Shown piece after piece: positions 55,359-64,000 of a stretch of 64,000 bases of DNA (positions are counted from its first letter, which is position 1; every line of letters starts with the position of its first letter). Both the position numbers and the translations under genes were made by a program. The notes under the pieces are model-generated. The model was given only the letters and a program-made list of their open reading frames with translations, was not told the DNA's origin and searched no databases. The DNA comes from Bacteroidia bacterium (GTDB lineage: Bacteria > Bacteroidota > Bacteroidia > AKYH767-A > OLB10), in NCBI GenBank assembly GCA_016788165.1, contig JAEUTH010000024.1, positions 36,321 to 100,320 of the forward strand. The letters run 5' to 3'.

Positions 55359-55793
55359 TTAGTTGCCAAACAATTTCCCAATCATACCACCAATACCACC
55401 ACTGTTACCACCAATTTTTGTTACAATATCTTGTAAGTCAAAACTGTTGTCGTTAGCATCGTTGGTTTTATTTACCAGGCTGTTTAAAATACCGGGTAAC
55501 ATGGTTTGCACCATTTGGCCGGCTTGTGTAGCATCTATTCCAAATTTTGATGCCAATGTTTGAATGGCATTACTTTCAATTACAGACGATAAAGCATTGT
55601 TTGATGTACCGCCTTGAAACATATTAAGCACATCCTGCAAATTGCCCGAAGCTGCCTGACCTTTTAATGATTCGAAAATACTGTTAGCTGTTTCGCTAAT
55701 TGCTGCATCGTTTTTTGAATTATCAATTGCAGGGTTGTTTACAATGGCTTCTGCGGCATGTTCTTTTACCAGATTAATTAAATTGTCTAACAT
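55359..55793 (-). CDS. DUF937-like protein
   Basis: A 144-aa protein: MLDNLINLVKEHAAEAI, SIFESLKGQAASGNLQDVLNMF, SSVIESNAIQTLASKFGIDATQAGQMVQTMLPGILNSLVNKT, and a Gly-rich tail ending IGKLFGN. Typical DUF937/YidB-like wording. No signal peptide. Function unknown. Confidence 0.75.
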   Translation of the reverse strand: MLDNLINLVKEHAAEAIVNNPAIDNSKNDAAISETANSIFESLKGQAASGNLQDVLNMFQGGTSNNALSSVIESNAIQTLASKFGIDATQAGQMVQTMLPGILNSLVNKTNDANDNSFDLQDIVTKIGGNSGGIGGMIGKLFGN

Positions 55794-55827
55794 ATTTGTA
55801 TAAGTTTTAAGTGATAAATTTTTAAAT

Positions 55828-56595
55828 TTAAATTTCTAAAGTTAAGCCATCATAAGCCAAATTTATAGGAGCGGGTAATTCGGCACTTACTTGCTTATGT
55901 AAACCCATTTGATGACTGATATGCGTTAAATAACCTTTGTTTGGTTTTAATACCTGTAACTCTTCAATAGCTTGGGTTAACGTATAATGCGAAATATGTG
56001 GTTCGCGCCTTAAGGCATTTAAAACAATAACATCGGCATTTTGCATTAATAATTTTGATTGTGGTGCAATGTAATTGGCATCAGTTACATAAATAAAATC
56101 ACCAATTCTAAATCCCAATACAGGTAGTTTATGATGCATTACTAGTATGGGCTGCACTAAAATATCGCCAACGGTAAAGGGTGCTTCATTAATGGTAATT
56201 AAATTTACTTCGGGCAGCCCCGGGTATTTGCTGCCTGAAAAAATATAAGCAAACTCGCGTTTAATGGTTTCTTGCACGCCAACGGTTGCATAAATATCCA
56301 TTACCTGTTTGTTTAGATAATTAAATGGTCTGATATCATCTAAGCCTGCAACATGATCTTTATGTTCATGTGTAAATAAAATAGCATCTACTTTTTTAAC
56401 ACCGGCACGCAACATCTGATACCTGAAATCAGGTCCACAATCAATTACAATGGTAGTAGTTGCCGATTGTATTAAAACCGAACAACGCAAGCGTTTATCG
56501 TTTGCATCGTTGCTGGCACAAACATTACATGGACATGCAACTACAGGCACACCTTGCGAAGTACCCGTACCTAAAAATGTAACTTTTAAATGCAT
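55828..56595 (-). CDS. MBL-fold metal-dependent hydrolase (PhnP-like)
   Basis: A 255-aa metallo-beta-lactamase-fold enzyme. LKVTFLGTGTSQGVPVVACPCNVC (about 3-26), metal-binding FTHEHKDHVAGLDDIRPFNY (HxHxDH, about 74-94), LGFRIGDFIYVTDANYI (Asp ligand) and LTHISHQMGLH (His ligand, about 228). The VCAS..D.RLR segment after the double Cys is the PhnP/TIGR-like phosphodiesterase pattern. No phn genes near, so a general cyclic-phosphate or nuclease-like role is possible. 2 bases after the small gene upstream. Confidence 0.87.
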   Translation of the reverse strand: MHLKVTFLGTGTSQGVPVVACPCNVCASNDANDKRLRCSVLIQSATTTIVIDCGPDFRYQMLRAGVKKVDAILFTHEHKDHVAGLDDIRPFNYLNKQVMDIYATVGVQETIKREFAYIFSGSKYPGLPEVNLITINEAPFTVGDILVQPILVMHHKLPVLGFRIGDFIYVTDANYIAPQSKLLMQNADVIVLNALRREPHISHYTLTQAIEELQVLKPNKGYLTHISHQMGLHKQVSAELPAPINLAYDGLTLEI

Positions 56596-56597
56596 GA

Positions 56598-56867
56598 TTA
56601 AGCTGGTGAAGTTGAACCGGAATCGGCATTAAAATTAAAAGTTTCTTCACGTTGATTTTTATCGCTTAAGCCCAGATTCGAAATTATTTCTGCCAAACTG
56701 TTTATCCGGCTTTCCAGTGGTGTAAATTTGTTGATAACCACTACTTTTTTGGTTTCTAAAATACAATACCCCGATTTGAAATTGCCTTTTTCGTAACGCA
56801 CCTTATACTCATGTTCACTCATTATTTCTTCTAATTTCTTTAAATATTGTGGCGTGTACTTTATCAT
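56598..56867 (-). CDS. Small conserved protein of unknown function
   Basis: An 89-aa soluble protein (KYTPQYLKKLEEIMSEHEYKVRYEKGNFKSGYCILETKKVVVINKF). Resembles a short hypothetical family of Bacteroidota that I recognise only by wording. It ends 2 bases before the MBL hydrolase start, so the two are an operon. Confidence 0.65.
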   Translation of the reverse strand: MIKYTPQYLKKLEEIMSEHEYKVRYEKGNFKSGYCILETKKVVVINKFTPLESRINSLAEIISNLGLSDKNQREETFNFNADSGSTSPA

Positions 56868-57107
56868 CTTACCAAAAATTGAAATGGCGATAATACTATC
56901 AATTTTAATTGCTGTCTTTTTATGTTTTCAACAGTTGGTACATAAGCTGTTAATTTTAAACTTGGTAAAAATCAAACGTTTCTTAAATCTCATTGTTGAA
57001 ATTACAAGCATCAGATACACTTTAGCCGTTCATATTATTTGTTTTCTTTGCGCGCGCTTACAAAATCTGTAAGCATTATCCGTTTTAAAATACTTAAAAC
57101 AAGTGTT

Positions 57108-58223
57108 ATGATTATAGGAGTTCCTAAAGAAACCAAAGATGGCGAGCGTAGGGTAGCCTTAACGCCCGATGTAATTGCACAACTTGTAAAAGCAGGTTTT
57201 ACTGTACAGGTGCAAAACGATGCCGGTGTTGAAGCATATTACAGCAACGCTGATTATACACAGGCCGGTGCAGCCACTTGCGATGCAAATACGGTTTTTG
57301 CAGGTAGCGATGTAATTGTTGGTGTAAATGCACCTGCTGCCGATAATATAGCCCGTATGAAAAATGGCGCTGTTTTAATATCATTTATGTTTGCAGCTAC
57401 CAATGCTTCATTGGTTAATTCTTGCATGCAGGCTGGTGTTAGTGCATTTAGTATGGATGCCGTGCCACGTATTTCGCGTGCACAAAAAATGGATGCCCTA
57501 AGTTCGCAAAGTAATTTGGCCGGGTATAAAACCGTGCTGTTGGGCGCCAATGCTTTAGGTAAAATTTTTCCGTTGATGATGACAGCGGCAGGAACCATTA
57601 AACCCGCCAAGGTGGTAATTATGGGTGCCGGTGTGGCCGGATTACAAGCTATTGCAACTGCCAAACGTTTGGGTGCTATTGTAGAGGTAAGTGATATACG
57701 CCCCGAAACCAAAGAGCAAGTTGAATCATTAGGCGGTAAATTTTTAGAAGTAAAAGGTGATGACTCGGTTAAAACCGAAGGTGGCTATGTTAAAGGTGTT
57801 TCCGAAGCATTTTTGAAAAACCAGCAGGAGTTATTATTTAAACACATTGCCATGGCCGATTTGGTAATTACTACGGCATTAATACCCGGTAAAAAGGCAC
57901 CGGTATTAATTACCGAAGACATGGTAAAAAGCATGCGCAACGGCAGTGTTATTGTTGATATGGCCGTTGAATCGGGCGGCAACTGTCCGTTAAGCGAACT
58001 CAATAAAACCGTTGTTAAACACGGTGTTACCATTATTGGCGAATCAAATTTACCCAGTCTGTTGCCTATGAATGCCAGCGATTTATATGCTAAAAACATT
58101 CAGGCATTCTTGTTGCATCTGGCCACAAAAGATGGAATGAAATGGGAGCTTGACGAAGAAATTACCAAAGGCAGTTTAATTACGCATCAAGGCAAAGCCA
58201 TACATCCCAGTGTAGTTAGCTAA
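57108..58223 (+). CDS. pntAA: NAD(P) transhydrogenase subunit alpha 1
   Basis: A 371-aa subunit. The ATG at 57108 starts the family N-terminus MIIGVPKETKDGERRVALTPD; the frame to 57039 is not used. It binds NAD(H) in dI: VVIMGAGVAGLQAIATAKRLGAIVEVSDIRPETKEQVESLGGKFLEV (about 168-213). Further alanine-dehydrogenase-like blocks are SFMFAATNASLV and VDMAVESGGNCPLSE. The enzyme couples hydride transfer from NADH to NADP+ to inward proton movement. First gene of a three-gene operon. Confidence 0.95.
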   Translation: MIIGVPKETKDGERRVALTPDVIAQLVKAGFTVQVQNDAGVEAYYSNADYTQAGAATCDANTVFAGSDVIVGVNAPAADNIARMKNGAVLISFMFAATNASLVNSCMQAGVSAFSMDAVPRISRAQKMDALSSQSNLAGYKTVLLGANALGKIFPLMMTAAGTIKPAKVVIMGAGVAGLQAIATAKRLGAIVEVSDIRPETKEQVESLGGKFLEVKGDDSVKTEGGYVKGVSEAFLKNQQELLFKHIAMADLVITTALIPGKKAPVLITEDMVKSMRNGSVIVDMAVESGGNCPLSELNKTVVKHGVTIIGESNLPSLLPMNASDLYAKNIQAFLLHLATKDGMKWELDEEITKGSLITHQGKAIHPSVVS

Positions 58224-58264
58224 TAAATTTATCAGACTTAATTCATTAATTAAAACTAAATTTT

Positions 58265-58567
58265 ATGGAACAAATTATAACTGCTATTGCTGAACACCGT
58301 CAGCTTTTATACATCATCATATTATCCATTTTTGTAGGAGTTGAGGTAATTGGTAATGTACCAACGGTTTTGCATACTCCTTTAATGAGTGGGGCCAATG
58401 CCATACATGGCGTAGTAATAGTAGGTGCTATTATCGTAATGCTTAAAACCGAAAGCAGTTTAGGTATGGTGCTTGGTTTTTTGGCTGTTATACTGGGTAC
58501 CCTTAATGTGGTTGGCGGCTTTGTAGTTACCGACAGGATGTTGGAAATGTTTAAAAAGAAAAAGTAA
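58265..58567 (+). CDS. pntAB: NAD(P) transhydrogenase subunit alpha 2 (membrane part)
   Basis: A 100-aa protein with three or four TM helices (LLYIIILSIFVGVEVIGNVP, GANAIHGVVIVGAIIVML, LGMVLGFLAVILGTLNVVGGFVVTDRMLEMF). This is the membrane domain dII split from pntA, as in many bacteria with three-subunit Pnt. 41 bases after pntAA and 75 before pntB. Confidence 0.93.
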   Translation: MEQIITAIAEHRQLLYIIILSIFVGVEVIGNVPTVLHTPLMSGANAIHGVVIVGAIIVMLKTESSLGMVLGFLAVILGTLNVVGGFVVTDRMLEMFKKKK

Positions 58568-58642
58568 CAGCAACCATATACTTAATTGTTTTAGCGCATT
58601 AACGCTTACTAAAAATCAAACAAAAAAAAATTAATACGTACT

Positions 58643-60046
58643 ATGAAAAGCAGCTTGTTAGAAATAATTTACCTGTTAGCATCGGTTACTTTTATTATAG
58701 GTCTTAAAATGATGGGCAATGCTAAAACGGCACGTAATGGCAACTTGATTGGTGCTGTTGGTATGACCTTGGCCATTTTGGGAACCATATTTTTATATGA
58801 TGGCGGCCATCAGGTATCAACTACCACCTTTGTTTTAATTTTTGGTGCTATTGCTATTGGAACCGTAATAGGCTGGTTAACTGCTGTAAAAGTACAAATG
58901 ACTAAAATGCCCGAACTGGTTTCATTGTTCAACGGTATGGGCGGTGCCTGTGCAGCATTAATCGGGTTAATAGAATATCCGCACGCTGCCGAAACCGGCA
59001 TGGGTATGGGTGGTATGCTGTGCATTATACTTGGTTTAATAATTGGCTCTGTATCTTTTTCGGGTAGTATTATTGCTTTTATGAAACTGAATGGCACACT
59101 TAAAAAAGCCATCAGACTAACGGCTTATAATATGATAAACAATGTGTTTTTATTGGCATTGTTTGCTTTTGGTGCATACTTTTTAATGGCTGCATCGGTA
59201 CCGGTGGCAGCTATTTATGTGTTGCTTTTAATGTCGTTGCTTTACGGTGTTTTATTTACCATTCCTATTGGCGGTGCCGATATGCCTGTGGTAATTTCAT
59301 TATTAAATTCATTTACTGGTTTGGCAGCAGCTACCGGTGGCTTTTTATACGATAATCAAGCCATGCAAACCGGTGGTATTTTAGTTGGTTCGGCAGGTAC
59401 CTTACTCACATTAGCCATGTGCAAAGCCATGAACAGGCCATTAAGCAATGTAATTTTTGGTGCCTTTGGCGAGTCGGCCAAATCCGGCAGTGGCAGTGGT
59501 TCCAGCATCGAAGGTTCTATTAAAGACATCAGCATTAGCGATAGCGCAATTTTAATGAACTATGCAAAAAAGGTAATTATTGTACCCGGATATGGTTTGG
59601 CTGTTGCACAGGCACAGCACGTTATTAAAGAACTCGAAAATTTGCTTGAAGAGCGTGGTGTAACTGTTAAGTATGCCATTCATCCCGTAGCCGGCCGCAT
59701 GCCCGGACACATGAATGTATTGCTTGCCGAGAGTAATGTTGCTTATGATAAATTGGTAGAAATGGAAGACATAAACCCCGAGTTTGCGCAAACAGATGTA
59801 GTGTTAGTTGTTGGTGCCAATGATGTGGTTAACCCTGCTGCCAAAACCGATCCATCGTCACCCATTTTTGGTATGCCTATTTTAGATGTTGAAAATGCAC
59901 AACACATTATTGTAAACAAACGCTCGATGAATGCCGGTTATGCTGGCATCGAAAACGAATTGTTTTACAATCCTAAAACCAGCATGTTGTTTGGTGATGC
60001 AAAAGATGCTTTGTCGAAATTGGTTACCGAGCTTAAAACTTTATAG
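58643..60046 (+). CDS. pntB: NAD(P) transhydrogenase subunit beta
   Basis: A 467-aa protein with about eight TM helices (about 1-250; IGWLTAVKVQMTKMPELVSLFNGMGGACAALIG) and a soluble NADP(H)-binding dIII (about 290-467): VIIVPGYGLAVAQAQHVIKELENLLEERGVTVKYAIHPVAGRMPGHMNVLLAE, VVLVVGANDVVNPAAKTDPSSPIFGMPIL and KRSMNAGYAGIENELFY. Last gene of pntAA-pntAB-pntB. Confidence 0.96.
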   Translation: MKSSLLEIIYLLASVTFIIGLKMMGNAKTARNGNLIGAVGMTLAILGTIFLYDGGHQVSTTTFVLIFGAIAIGTVIGWLTAVKVQMTKMPELVSLFNGMGGACAALIGLIEYPHAAETGMGMGGMLCIILGLIIGSVSFSGSIIAFMKLNGTLKKAIRLTAYNMINNVFLLALFAFGAYFLMAASVPVAAIYVLLLMSLLYGVLFTIPIGGADMPVVISLLNSFTGLAAATGGFLYDNQAMQTGGILVGSAGTLLTLAMCKAMNRPLSNVIFGAFGESAKSGSGSGSSIEGSIKDISISDSAILMNYAKKVIIVPGYGLAVAQAQHVIKELENLLEERGVTVKYAIHPVAGRMPGHMNVLLAESNVAYDKLVEMEDINPEFAQTDVVLVVGANDVVNPAAKTDPSSPIFGMPILDVENAQHIIVNKRSMNAGYAGIENELFYNPKTSMLFGDAKDALSKLVTELKTL

Positions 60047-60524
60047 TTACAGCAGGGCCATTTTTTTATTGATAATTTTATTGCAAAGCTTTTAAAACAG
60101 GCATACTGCTTCTAAGCTAAATTTAGGTAAGCTATTTTAAAGCTGCTTGATTATGTATGGTGTTTTATCTTTTGCGGTTTCAATTTGTAATTAACTTACA
60201 CAATATTTTTTACCGGCAAGTTTTTAAAAAATCGAATTCACTGTTTCAGTTGACTATCTGTTTTTAAAAGCAACATTACACAAACCGATAGCTTAGCACT
60301 ATTAATGAAATGCATTTTGGTTATTATCTGACTTTTTTTCTTTGTGCATTAATTCAAAAAGTAAAGTTGGCTGTATAACACAATCAAAAAAGCCATGTTG
60401 GCGTATAATTTTTTGTGGTTAATCATTTGAGAACCCTTGGCAATACCGGTTGCATAAAAAAGTAACTGGTACCAAAATCAGCTTTTGCAATTGCATAAGC
60501 CTCAAAAAACAAAAACAACTAATT
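60047..60524. other. 478-base intergenic region between pntB and clpB
   Basis: AT-rich; no gene, tRNA or hairpin terminator recognised. A heat-shock element was looked for upstream of clpB and not seen. Confidence 0.4.
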
Positions 60525-63137
60525 ATGACATTCGATAAATTCACAACAAAAGCACAAGAGTCGATTATGCAGGCACAGCAGCTCACAACATCGCAAGGCC
60601 AGCAAGCTATCGAAGCCGCACATTTATTAAAAGGCATGATGCAGGCTGATGAAAATGTAATTCCTTTTTTACTTAAAAAATTAAATGTAAACATACCTCA
60701 ATTAGAAAAAGGTATCGAAACTTTAATGGCTACCTATCCAAAAGTTAGTGGCGGTCAGGTATATATGAGTAATGATGGAAGCCAGATTTTAACCAAAGCC
60801 TTAAGCATGCTTAAGGAGTTTGGCGATGAATATGTAACCACTGCACACATACTGTTAGCCATGTTGCAGTATAAAAACAAAACCGGTTTACTGCTTAAGG
60901 AACAAGGTTTAAACGAAAAAGATTTACATATAGCCATTATCGAGCTGCGAAAAGGCGAAAACGTAACTTCTTCAAGTGCCGAAGAAACTTACAATGCATT
61001 AAATAAATATGCACGTAATTTAAATGAGCTGGCACAAGCGGCCAAGCTCGATCCGGTTATTGGCCGTGACGAAGAGATAAGACGTGTACTGCAAATATTA
61101 TCACGCAGAACCAAAAATAACCCAATCCTCATTGGCGAACCCGGTGTTGGTAAAACAGCCATTGCCGAAGGCTTGGCACACCGCATTGTAAATGGTGATG
61201 TGCCCGAAAATTTAAAATCGAAAATTATTTACTCATTAGATATGGGCGCCCTTATTGCCGGAGCTAAATACAAAGGCGAGTTTGAAGAGCGACTCAAATC
61301 GGTTGTTAAAGAGGTTATAAGTGCCCAAGGCGAAATAGTATTGTTTATAGACGAAATTCACACCCTGGTTGGTGCCGGTGGTGGAGGCGAAGGTGCCATG
61401 GATGCGGCAAACATTTTAAAGCCTGCTTTAGCTCGTGGCGAGCTGCGTGCCATAGGCGCTACAACGCTTAACGAGTATCAGAAATATATTGAAAAAGATA
61501 AGGCATTAGAAAGGCGTTTTCAGAAAGTGATGGTAGCTGAACCCGATACCGAAGCTGCTATTGCCATATTACGTGGCTTAAAAGAACGTTATGAAACACA
61601 TCACAAAGTACGAATTAAAGACGAAGCCATAATTGCAGCCGTTGAATTATCGCAACGTTACATTACCGACAGGTTTTTGCCCGATAAAGCGATTGACCTG
61701 GTTGACGAAGCAGCCGCTAAACTGCGTATGGAAATGAATAGTGTACCCGAAGAGTTAGACCAGGTACAACGAAAAATTATGCAGCTTGAAATTGAACGCG
61801 AAGCTATTAAACGCGAAAACGATAAAAGCAGGCTAAATGAAATAAATGAAGAATTGGCTAACCTGGGCGATATGCGTAATAGTATCAAATTGCGTTGGCA
61901 GGCCGAAAAAGAATTGGTAGAAGGCATTCAGAATTTGAAAGAAGCTATCGAAAATTTTAAACTCGAAGCCGATCAGGCCGAGCGCAGTGGCGATTACGGA
62001 AAGGTGGCCGAAATACGATATGGCCGCATAAAAGATGCAGAACAAAAAGTAACCGATTTGCAATTAAAATTAACTGCAATGCAAACTGCAGGTGCCATGA
62101 TGAAAGAAGAAGTAGATAGCGAAGATATTGCCGATGTAGTAGCCCGCTGGACCGGTATTCCGGTTAAACGAATGCTGCAAAGCGAACGCGAAAAATTATT
62201 ACACCTCGAAGATGAATTACACAAGCGTGTTATTGGTCAGGAAGATGCCATTGCTGCCGTTAGCGAAGCCGTGCGTAGAAACCGTGCCGGCCTTAGCGAT
62301 GCCAAACGTCCGGTAGGTTCGTTTATATTTTTAGGTACTACCGGTGTGGGTAAAACGGAATTAGCCAAAGCCCTGGCCGACTATTTATTTAATGACGAAA
62401 ATAGTTTGGTTCGTATTGATATGAGCGAGTATCAGGAGCGGCATACTGTAAGCAGGTTAATTGGTGCACCGCCCGGATATGTAGGTTATGATGAAGGTGG
62501 ACAACTTACTGAGGCCGTACGCAGACGACCTTTTAGTGTAGTGCTGCTTGATGAAATTGAAAAAGCACATCCCGATGTTTTTAATATTTTATTGCAGGTT
62601 TTAGATGATGGAAGACTTACCGATAATAAAGGCCGTATTGCAAATTTTAAAAACACCATCATTATAATGACTTCAAATACGGGTGCACATATTATACAGG
62701 ATAATTTTGAAAAATTAACGGATGTAAACCGCGATGAAGTAATTGCCAAAACCAAAAACCAGGTTTTTGAAGTACTAAAGAAAAATATCAGGCCTGAGTT
62801 TTTAAACCGTATTGACGAAATTATCATGTTTGCTCCGCTTACGCGTGATGAAATTAAAAAAATTGTTGGTATTCAGTTGCAACACATCAAACAAATGCTG
62901 GCAGGCAATGGCATAACGTTAACTATTACCGATAATGCTGTTGATTGGTTGGCACAATTGGGTTACGACCCTACTTATGGAGCCAGGCCGCTAAAACGTG
63001 TTATGCAGAAAAAAGTGCTCAATGAATTATCGAAAAAAATAATTGACGGCAGTATCAATAAAGATGATGTAATAAGCATTGATGTAAACGATAAAAAAGA
63101 ATTTGTTTTCAGTAATGCCGTAGCACATATTGCCTAA
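60525..63137 (+). CDS. clpB: Disaggregase chaperone ClpB
   Basis: An 870-aa AAA+ disaggregase. The frame is open from 60450, but the ATG at 60525 ([20 protein letters not shown]) is the family start. It has two Clp-N repeats (about 1-145), AAA-1 with [17 protein letters not shown] (about 205) and Walker [17 protein letters not shown], a coiled-coil M domain (about 410-525: [14 protein letters not shown]...), and AAA-2 with [19 protein letters not shown] (about 608) and [38 protein letters not shown]. The [12 protein letters not shown] linker marks ClpB. Works with DnaK in aggregate rescue. Monocistronic. Confidence 0.97.
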   Translation: MTFDKFTTKAQESIMQAQQLTTSQGQQAIEAAHLLKGMMQADENVIPFLLKKLNVNIPQLEKGIETLMATYPKVSGGQVYMSNDGSQILTKALSMLKEFGDEYVTTAHILLAMLQYKNKTGLLLKEQGLNEKDLHIAIIELRKGENVTSSSAEETYNALNKYARNLNELAQAAKLDPVIGRDEEIRRVLQILSRRTKNNPILIGEPGVGKTAIAEGLAHRIVNGDVPENLKSKIIYSLDMGALIAGAKYKGEFEERLKSVVKEVISAQGEIVLFIDEIHTLVGAGGGGEGAMDAANILKPALARGELRAIGATTLNEYQKYIEKDKALERRFQKVMVAEPDTEAAIAILRGLKERYETHHKVRIKDEAIIAAVELSQRYITDRFLPDKAIDLVDEAAAKLRMEMNSVPEELDQVQRKIMQLEIEREAIKRENDKSRLNEINEELANLGDMRNSIKLRWQAEKELVEGIQNLKEAIENFKLEADQAERSGDYGKVAEIRYGRIKDAEQKVTDLQLKLTAMQTAGAMMKEEVDSEDIADVVARWTGIPVKRMLQSEREKLLHLEDELHKRVIGQEDAIAAVSEAVRRNRAGLSDAKRPVGSFIFLGTTGVGKTELAKALADYLFNDENSLVRIDMSEYQERHTVSRLIGAPPGYVGYDEGGQLTEAVRRRPFSVVLLDEIEKAHPDVFNILLQVLDDGRLTDNKGRIANFKNTIIIMTSNTGAHIIQDNFEKLTDVNRDEVIAKTKNQVFEVLKKNIRPEFLNRIDEIIMFAPLTRDEIKKIVGIQLQHIKQMLAGNGITLTITDNAVDWLAQLGYDPTYGARPLKRVMQKKVLNELSKKIIDGSINKDDVISIDVNDKKEFVFSNAVAHIA

Positions 63138-63223
63138 TGCAGCAATTGCCGGCATGAACCATTAAAAAATATTGGTTTATTAAATTTGTATTACCTATTA
63201 AGTGGATAAAGATTTAGAATAGA

Positions 63224-63270
63224 AAGAAGCTGTCTCGCATTTGCATTTCGAGACAGCTTCTTTTTTTTTT
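63224..63270 (+). terminator. Rho-independent terminator of clpB
   Basis: AAAGAAGCTGTCTCG, an 11-base loop, CGAGACAGCTTCTTT and a run of T, 90 bases after the clpB stop. Confidence 0.93.
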
Positions 63271-63331
63271 CAATTTTCTATGCTAAAATTTTTGCGTATT
63301 AACTCAGTTAAACAAGCAAAAGTGCTTTCCA

Positions 63332-63386
63332 TCTAACCACTCTCCACTAACCACTAACCACTAATCTCTAACTACTAACCACTAAT
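63332..63386. repeat. Degenerate TTAGTGG-type tandem repeat
   Basis: CTAACCACTCTCCACTAACC, then ACTAACCACTAATCTCTAAC and TACTAACCACTAATCA: about eight imperfect CTAACCA/CTAATCA heptamers ending exactly at the stop codon of the T9SS gene on the minus strand. Confidence 0.75.
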
Positions 63387-64000
63387 CACTCCTTCACAAA
63401 CCTGCCATAATATATTTTATCGCCTTGTTGTAAGCGCAATACGTATAAGCCCGGTTTTAGTGTGCTAATATCTAATGTTGTGGTATGGGTATTTTGCATT
63501 AGGTGTGTTTTACCCAAAACATCATATACAGTAACTGTAAACGGCTTATTTGTTAATTGTAAATTATCAATTATCAATTGATTGCTTGCCGGGTTGGGGT
63601 GCACACTTACCAATTGGGGTTGTATATAGGGTATGCCCTGGTAATTATAAATATTCCCCAAGCTGTCTAATTTGGCGTAGGTTGAGGCGAATAAACCTGC
63701 CTGATTGGTGTATTGGCCGGCTATGGCAATACCACCATCACTGCAACCAATGGCATCAATAATTTCAACCATGGTGTTTTTGGTCCAGATTATATTACCG
63801 GCCGTATCTATTTTCATAATAGCAGACCCATAAGTTGCTATCAGGTTCGAATCTTTTGTATAACAAATATTACCATACGGGCCACCATAAGCGCCTGAAG
63901 GCATGTATCTGCGCGTCATTAAAGTATCACCTGTAAAACGCTCTATCTTCATTAAATCCCAATCGCCACCGGCATTGGTTATGCCCCATTGCGCAATACA
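63386..64000 (-). CDS. T9SS sorting-domain protein, C-terminal part (cut by right edge)
   Basis: The frame is open to the right edge (reading CIAQWGITNAGGDWDLMK upstream of the internal ATG at 63952), so the 5' end lies outside. The visible 204 residues show propeller-like blades (ICYTKDSNLIATYGSAIMKIDTAGNIIWTKNT, GCSDGGIAIAGQYTNQAG) and a T9SS domain (VSVHPNPASNQLIIDN...GLYVLRLQQGDKIYYGRFVKE). The end FVKE resembles that of the array propeller proteins, but the sequences are otherwise different. A secreted propeller protein, function unknown. Confidence 0.85.
   Translation of the reverse strand, partial: CIAQWGITNAGGDWDLMKIERFTGDTLMTRRYMPSGAYGGPYGNICYTKDSNLIATYGSAIMKIDTAGNIIWTKNTMVEIIDAIGCSDGGIAIAGQYTNQAGLFASTYAKLDSLGNIYNYQGIPYIQPQLVSVHPNPASNQLIIDNLQLTNKPFTVTVYDVLGKTHLMQNTHTTTLDISTLKPGLYVLRLQQGDKIYYGRFVKE

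Noticed and set aside
60047..60524. Heat-shock operator (CIRCE) before clpB
   Set aside because: No matching inverted repeat was found by eye.
63332..63386. CRISPR array
   Set aside because: Units are about 7 bases and run on without spacers; no cas genes in the window.

Overview
The window is chromosomal DNA of a Bacteroidota bacterium, most likely from the Chitinophagales/Sphingobacteriales side of the phylum. This rests on many secreted proteins ending in type IX secretion (T9SS) C-terminal sorting domains, a short 287-aa primary sigma factor, promoter-like TTG...TAnnTTTG boxes, low GC, the long glyceraldehyde-3-phosphate dehydrogenase form, a PF14121-type putative porin, and no obvious Shine-Dalgarno sequences. 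The exact genus cannot be read from the sequence.

Layout. 1-3867: the 5' part of fabG (cut by the left edge), an outer-membrane beta-barrel protein, and a CotH-kinase T9SS protein. 3911-14585: an unusual tandem array on the minus strand, with four paralogous secreted beta-propeller/T9SS genes interleaved with one nearly full-length and three 5'-truncated parallel-beta-helix/T9SS genes. Every truncation point lies in the same short interspersed repeat. 14831-15230: RNase P RNA. 15265-18491: an eboE-eboF pair and an Nfu-type Fe-S scaffold. 18679-21458: nadB, a LuxE-like acyl-protein synthetase and a small membrane protein. 21641-34024: secreted and surface functions (LRR/T9SS protein, fibre-like protein, M4 metalloprotease, putative porin) with a TPR histidine kinase and aconitase among them.

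34048-49207 is mostly housekeeping: DUF3467, yidC, a small holin-like membrane protein, an Mpl-type murein ligase, a thioredoxin-fold protein, a secreted propeller protein, rpoD, gap, an mrp-nfu Fe-S pair, a SAM hydroxide adenosyltransferase, phoH and purC. 49449-56867 holds small conserved proteins, tRNA-Met, a thioesterase, an acyl-CoA carboxylase beta subunit, dnaB, a membrane protein and an MBL hydrolase. 57108-63137 is the three-gene proton-translocating transhydrogenase operon (pntAA-pntAB-pntB) and clpB. The right edge cuts another T9SS protein.

How genes work together: mrp and the two Nfu-domain proteins serve Fe-S delivery, with clients such as aconitase in the same window. NadB feeds NAD synthesis, and the transhydrogenase balances NADH and NADPH. 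YidC serves inner-membrane insertion. At least nine genes or fragments carry a sorting domain, so extracellular display is a major theme. The most interesting element is the 10.4-kb array, where near-identical blocks alternate with diverged cassettes; this suggests recombination or gene conversion among surface-protein genes.
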